DNA of 64,000 bases from Dictyophora rubrovolvata. Lineage: Eukaryota > Basidiomycota > Agaricomycetes > Phallales > Phallaceae. The position numbers and the translations under genes are program-made. The stretch is from the NCBI GenBank assembly GCA_029959195.1, contig CP114127.1, positions 1,302,001-1,366,000 of the forward strand, in the 5' to 3' direction. Shown in pieces: positions 58,700 through 64,000 of the stretch. The notes under the pieces are model-generated. The model had not been told where the DNA came from, did not search any database, and saw nothing but the letters and a program-made list of their open reading frames with translations. Within the stretch, counting starts at the first letter, position 1. Each line of letters begins with the position of its first letter.

Positions 58700-60743
58700 T
58701 AGTTCAGGACTTGGGCTCATCGGGAGAGAACAGTATACCAAATAACCAAGCGGCGAGAAGACTAGCGCAGTTGGGGCAAAACCTCCCGAAGAGGGAAAAA
58801 CGCTTGTCAGCGTTCCATATTAGCAATTTGGTATGTCGTATTGTTGGTTCGTTCACATCCATTCAACACTCAGATCGTTTTCAGCTAATGCGTCAACCGA
58901 TATTCTATTGGTCGCAATGACTCTTAGCTTTGGTGTACGCGACTTCATTGAAGGTGGCGCTGTGGCCGTGTTCAACACAACGTGACTTCTTCGTTTTTCT
59001 TGTCCACCTGTGAATTAATATTGAAATGCCATACACAGCGTCGGATTTTATTAAGAACATCGGGCAGACAGAACCATTAAGTCTTTACGACAATTATCGT
59101 CTCCGATAGCTCATGTCATACGAGATGGTGAGAACAAACATATCCTTGCGAAAGACGTCGCTCCCGGTGCGTTGTTTTTCTTTCTACAGCTACTCCATGC
59201 GCTTCTTGCTTATTGATCTCATCCCGTAGGAGATGTTGTGGTTAGGACAGGTGACGTCGTTCCCTGCGATGCAAGTCTAAGAGATGATCATAGGCTTGGA
59301 ACCTTGTCATAAGTAATTTTTCCCTCTATGTTATCCAGTTACGACTCCTCTCGGTGTCGAATTTCCGAGCAAAATCTGACAGGAGAATCTGTGCCAGTGG
59401 TAAAGACCACAGAGCTATTCGAGGGGGAGGGTGAAAACATGCCGACTGGCGACAGGACAAATGTATGCTACTCTTCCACTGTTGTTGTCACCAAAGGCCG
59501 AGAAACAGGAATAACCATCGGTACGAGAATACGCAGGTACCGATCCAACCTGTCATATAATCGAAACTCATTTTGGCCTAGACTGGACATATTGCAAAAA
59601 TCATAAATGAAAGAAAGAAAACGGGACGTCATGACGAGAGAGCTCACCTTCTTTTGTGGAAACGAGTTTATGAAGAATTGATGAGTCCTCTGTATGCATT
59701 TTCAATATGAAACATGTCAACTTGCTTATGTATGTATTTTGTTTAGGGGTCTTCGTAAGGGAACGCCACTTCAAATCAAGCTATCTAAACTAGCCTACGT
59801 GTTATTATTCTGCGCCATTATTGTCTTTGCCGTGGCACGATTTCGATTAAATAATGAAGTCATCCTATATGCCATAGCCACAGTCCCAACTATCAATCTT
59901 TTATCGCTGTGCCAACTCTTTCCATGGCTGTCGGTACAAGAAAAATGGCCTCAGAGCATGTGGTCGTCAGGAGACTATAATAGGTGGTTTAGGAAATCTT
60001 GGCGGCGTGACCGATATCTGCAGCGATAAGACAGACACTTTAACTTTAGGAAGACCCCCACATTCAACCAAAGTAGGAGTTTTTACGTGGCCTTTAGTCT
60101 TTGATTGTTTTGCCTATGGGATCGTTATGGGTGCAACATGCCTAGTCGACGTACGCTTTTTTTATATCCTGGACAACTAGATTTGAGAATGCATCATCAT
60201 TTGCAGTTCGTCAGTCGTTTATAGCGCGAATGATGGAAACTGAGGCGTAACCGAGACTATTCCAATGTGTCGTAAGGTTTTTAAAGGTCGTTCAACAACA
60301 TTCGTCACCCTCCTTTTCGAAGTCCTATTCTTCTCTCTCGAGTTGAAATCCTGTAGGTAAAACTCATGTGACGCCTATAGGGCCTAGTTTCTCACTTTAC
60401 CCCCTACAAGTCGATCGCTCAATGTTTTCATCGACGCCTAGAAAACCGTTCCATAAAAATCTATGGGCTAATCGGCTCCTTTTCTGCGCTGTTATAAGTG
60501 GTAGTTGTTACTAGGTCGGATTTTCTAAATCAATGGATAACCGTTTATGTTCCTGGTTTAAATACTGCGGTCTTTTACCAGAGTGCCATTGGATGGGAAA
60601 TTAGCATCGCAATGGGCATGTCGATTGTTTTTATCGTTTGGTGTGAAATTTGGAAGATTCTCAGGAAAAGATTATACCACGGATGGGAATCAAAAGTCAC
60701 TCGTATACCAAATCATGACGGTGAAACACCTTCCATGAACTAA
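58700..60743 (+). pseudogene. decayed ENA-type (IID) P-type ATPase with missing catalytic core
   Basis: Recognisable pieces in order: AARRLAQLGQNLP (about 58752) and VAMTLSFGVRDFIEGGAVAVF (about 58912). Next come SLRQLSSPIAHVIRDGENK (about 59080) and GDVVVRTGDVVPCDASL (about 59230). LTGESVPVVKTTELF lies near 59378, GDRTNVCYSSTVVVTKGRE near 59450, and TPLQIKLSKLAYVLLFCAIIVF near 59764. GGVTDICSDKT holds the phosphorylated Asp, near 60010. Just after DKT the sequence jumps to VFTWPLVFDCFAYGIVMGATC (about 60080), a segment that belongs after the nucleotide-binding domain. The C-terminal membrane part (YVPGLNTAVFYQSAIGWE) ends at 60743. Roughly 400 or more residues of the P and N domains are absent, and frames are broken several times. 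ENA pumps export Na+/K+. This copy is a relic. Confidence 0.88.
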
Positions 60744-61403
60744 TATCTAGGACAATTGTTAGTAATAGATATCATAATATGTTGTATGCATTCAGAGGCT
60801 TACTTTCTAAAGATTTACATGATTCGTTTAAAACATGCGTATGTATATCATCTACTTTTAAAGGTCTCAACGCCTCCCAAACGGGACAGATGTTTCAGGC
60901 TCATTTTCGAGTAGAACATATTTTATATTAGTTCCAATGTAGTATACTCCGACCCGGGTTTCAGCCTGATTCCACGTGGATTCAGATAGACCTGATTTAC
61001 ACATATCATCTACTTTCGGTAACTGAACTTTCCCTCCTTCCTGTAAACACTGATGTATTTGATCAGAACTGAATCAATGTGTTACCTAGTACCTATTTGA
61101 AAATGCCCCTCGAAATCAAATCGAAGTTCCCTGAAGTGAATCCTGCGCTGGATAATTGTTTAGGAGATCTATATCAAGAACCTGCGGAGACCACGGCAAT
61201 CAAATAAATCTCAAATAAATCCCTTCATCAGAATCCTAGCCAATCGCGATTTATTCAGGAACTAGAGCCAAATCCTGTCAAGCCAATAGTCCATTGTGGC
61301 TTATACAAAAGGATGCTTTCCCCTATCCGTCTTATTTGAGGTATAGCCTAGCGCTCTTTCTTTCCTACAAATTCCTCACCGCTCGAATCAAACATTTCAG
61401 CGC
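60744..61403. other. intergenic between ATPase relic and aldehyde dehydrogenase
   Basis: About 660 bp holding the dehydrogenase promoter. No specific element recognised. Confidence 0.4.
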
Positions 61404-63526
61404 ATGGCTCCTGTACACGTCCAGTTAATAATTAACGGAGAAAAACGTCGATCCAGCACTGGAGAGACCTTCTGCACATTTCACCCAGGCACTGGCGAGC
61501 ATGTTGGCGTGGCAGAATCCGCATCTTCAAGCGATCTACAACGGGCCATCGAGGCTGCCAGTGCAGCTTTTCCAGCATGGGAAGAAACTCTGGCTTCGGA
61601 GAAACGTAGGATACTGAACAAGGCAGCGGATCTGCTTGAGTCGGAGAAATATATTCAGGCGTTTTCGGATTCTGTTCCTTCGGAAATTGGCTCGGTTTCT
61701 TATGGAGGCGCAATAGAAGCTCATGTTGCTGCAAATCAATTGAGAGAAGGTAAGGAGATTTTGATCCATGATATGGTTTTGCTACAACGGCTCATAATGA
61801 AGTGACGAGATAGTTGCCGCACAAGCTGCAAGAATTTTTGGTGAGACGTTCCCTTCGGGGCGAGTCCCCGGGGCTCAGGTTATTATTCAAAGAAGGGCGT
61901 ACGGCGTGGTCCGTCTGTAGTCTGTTAATCTTTACAAGAGAAAGTTGAATTTTTTTCAGGTTCTAGCTATTGTACCGTGGAATTCACCTGTGAATTTAGC
62001 TGCAAGAGCCGTTGCTATGCCGCTCATATGCGGAAACACCGTTATAATGCGTTCATCTGAGGTCTGTCCAAGGACGCATGAGCTGTTTGTAGATGGTCAG
62101 TCGGTAATTTTCGTTAAAGTTCAATCCTGTCATTGAGCCGAAACCTTTTCCAGCGCTGCACGAGGTTGTATTCATCTCTCCCTTTAAAGGCGAGATGGCT
62201 AAATAACTACACTGGCAGGCTGGACTTCCCAACGGTGTCGTTAATCTTATTCATATCGCTCCCGAAAGAAATCCAGAGCTTGTCCCTGAAATAATTGCCA
62301 ACCCAGCTATTAAACATATAAATGTGAGGGAGAACTATCGATAAGGAAACTTTTCGCTGATTGAGAGTCGAATTGGGGATATCGGTCTATTAGTTCACAG
62401 GCGGAGATCGAGTCGGGCGCATTGTAGCTAGAGAAGCCGGTAAGAACTTGAAGCCTGTAGTCATGGAGTTAGGAGGCAAGGCGGCTTCGGTGGTATGTTT
62501 CCCCTAAAAGCAATACTTCTTTGAATTGTTGAGTCGAAGCAGGTTTTGAATGATGCAAATGTCAAGCTTGCGGCTAGGAGTATAATTTCGGGAGCAATGC
62601 TCAATTCAGGGCAGGTCGGTTGAAATTTCAAGTTAGTATGACCGAAGACCGGTAATAATTAATTCTTTTTGAAATAGATTTGCATGTCATCGGAAAGAGT
62701 AATTGTCCAAAGTGGGGTAGCTGACGAATTGATTTCCGAGCTCAAGACATTAGCAGAGAAACTCAAAGCAGGTCCCAACGGAACTGACGCTAACATAGCT
62801 GGAGTGTACAACACTGCTTCAGCAGAACGAATCATTGGACTTTTGAAAGACGCTAAGGAGAAAGGGGCTGAAATTCTGCTAGGGGATCTGACCCACGATG
62901 GACCTTATGTTCAACCTCATATAGTCCTCGGCTATACTCCAGAAATGCAGGCATGGACGCATGAGACTTTTGGTCCAGGTGAGTTTACGTTTCTCGACAA
63001 AGCTTAATAGTTCTTCACGTGGTGCATACTGTAGTTTTCGGCATTACGATTTGCGACACCGTTGATGAAGCTATAGACCTTGCTAATGCGACGGAATACA
63101 CTTTGACTAGTGCCATCTGGACCAACGGTATACATGCTCTGAAGCTCGCCTCCCGGATCCGTGCTGGTAGACTTCCCATATACTAACCTGTGATAAAGAC
63201 TTACTGAATATACATAGGTTCCGTAATGATTAATGGTATATTGAAAAATTATTATCAGCAAAAACGGTATAGAAAACTGACTTTCACTACTTATGTATGT
63301 AATATTTAGGGAGCACTTTCCATCCGGAACCTAACATCGAGATACATGGGATCGGGTGAGTACTTCGATTCATCCTTGATGACGCAATGACAATAGAATC
63401 GCATTCTCATGCAGAGGAAACAGCGGCTGGGGAAGGTATGACATCGAGAACTTTACACAAAGACAAATTTTGGTTGTGCATCCCGAAGGAGTCAAGTTTC
63501 CGTTGGTTGATGATTTAGGGCTCTAA
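61404..63526 (+). CDS. aldehyde dehydrogenase (salicylaldehyde/vanillin dehydrogenase-like), with a frame conflict
   Basis: Twelve exons: 61404-61749, 61803-61908, 61960-62095, 62154-62164 (11 nt), 62219-62323, 62394-62492, 62543-62614, 62678-62978, 63035-63166, 63218-63235 (18 nt), 63310-63355 and 63415-63526. The family oxidises aldehydes to acids with NAD(P)+. Visible: IVPWNSPVNLAARAVAMPL, FTGGDRVGR (cofactor loop, usually TGS), MELGGKA with the general-base Glu, GQICMSSERV with the catalytic Cys (about residue 293), and ETFGPVFGI. The C-terminal GSVMINGSTFHPEP and GGNSGWGRY resemble fungal aromatic aldehyde dehydrogenases. Exon lengths total 1,484 nt, one short of a frame. Exon 1 ends in phase 1 but the conserved frame of exon 2 (DEIVAAQAARIFGE) needs phase 2. 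All later junctions agree. Either a recent one-base loss or a sequence error. Confidence 0.8.
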
Positions 63527-64000
63527 GTGCATGTTTATTAATATGTATTGTACCAAGGGATTAGAAAGCGCCGAGCTTTTTCAAAGAAGAATTTGCTACG
63601 TGCATCGTTGGTATACAGTTACAGGGTGTTGTGGAGCATCTTTCCTGAAATTGAAACACCGGCATCTAATTTCGACGAGGAGGGAAAAATGAGATGTGAT
63701 CATCATAAGGGAAGAAAAAATTGAATGATGGATAGTATATTGCATCCACATCTCAAGCCGGGAGATAACAAAGGAGATAGATCCCATTGACAGTTGTTCG
63801 CCCTCGAGCACTTCACTGCAGTTGGATCCCGAAATTCTGCTTCTAGCAATATTGGATAACATAGCTGATTGTGATACGTACATCATCCATACTCCATTAG
63901 GAAAGCTGCAAAGGAGTGAGTCCGCTGAAGGTTTCCATACAACTGGTACCGCGTATAATGTTTGAAATTACATTCAATTTTAGTGGCTGAATTGCACAAG
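63527..64000 (+). other. possible 5' part of a gene continuing past the window
   Basis: A plus-strand frame from about 63740 (SCSPSSTSLQLDPEILLLAI onward to TPLGKLQR) can splice at GTGAGT (63917) to an exon after TTTTAG at 63978 that reads MAELHK to the window edge. No convincing start codon is in frame, and I do not recognise the family. Confidence 0.3.

Overview
The window looks like nuclear DNA of a mushroom-forming basidiomycete (Agaricomycetes). Genes are split by many introns of about 45-70 bp, with 10-12 exons in some genes. Branch-point-like CTAAC/CTGAC motifs precede the AG, intergenic spaces are short, and gene content is typically fungal (Ste14/ICMT-like enzymes, GUT2, Cbf1, SWI3/RSC8, Elongator, ENA-type ATPase). 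All exon boundaries below were read by eye from GT(GC)...AG sites and frame continuity. No alignment or transcript data were used.

Layout. 1.5-3.4 kb (-): D-arabinono-1,4-lactone oxidase. 4.8-7.7 kb (+): mitochondrial FAD glycerol-3-phosphate dehydrogenase. 8.2-8.6 kb (-): small cysteine-rich protein. 11.0-13.3 kb (-): 738-residue unknown Cys-containing protein. 14.3-15.7 kb (-): Elongator subunit Elp5. 15.8-16.8 kb (+): translation factor EF-1beta, whose first intron carries a U18-type box C/D snoRNA. 18.1-19.6 kb (+): YqjM-like ene-reductase. 20.0-22.1 kb (+): SWI3/RSC8-type chromatin remodelling subunit. 22.9-23.7 kb (-): MAPEG-like membrane protein. 23.7-27.1 kb: gene-poor. 27.1-28.6 kb (+): PhyH-family dioxygenase. 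28.8-31.4 kb (+): AGC kinase. 32.4-34.5 kb (+): DUF6534-like membrane protein with one apparent stop.

35.5-45.5 kb (+) is the most distinctive part: six tandem two-exon genes of the isoprenylcysteine carboxyl methyltransferase (ICMT) family. They range from clearly diverged to almost identical (copies 5 and 6, which also share flanks). Repeated promoter-like blocks include one with no gene behind it.

46.0-47.9 kb (-): F-box protein. 48.8-50.3 kb (+): NAD-dependent epimerase/NmrA-like gene with a one-base frame conflict. 50.8-52.4 kb (+): decayed pyruvate kinase copy. 53.0-54.8 kb (-): secreted pepsin-like aspartic protease. 56.3-58.0 kb (+): Cbf1-like bHLH factor with E-boxes in its own promoter. 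58.7-60.7 kb (+): decayed ENA-type P-type ATPase lacking its cytoplasmic catalytic core. 61.4-63.5 kb (+): aldehyde dehydrogenase with a frame conflict near its first intron. The window ends in what may be the start of another gene.

The left half is mostly housekeeping genes in good order. The right half mixes a lineage-type expansion (the ICMT array) with decaying gene copies, as expected of a faster-evolving accessory stretch.
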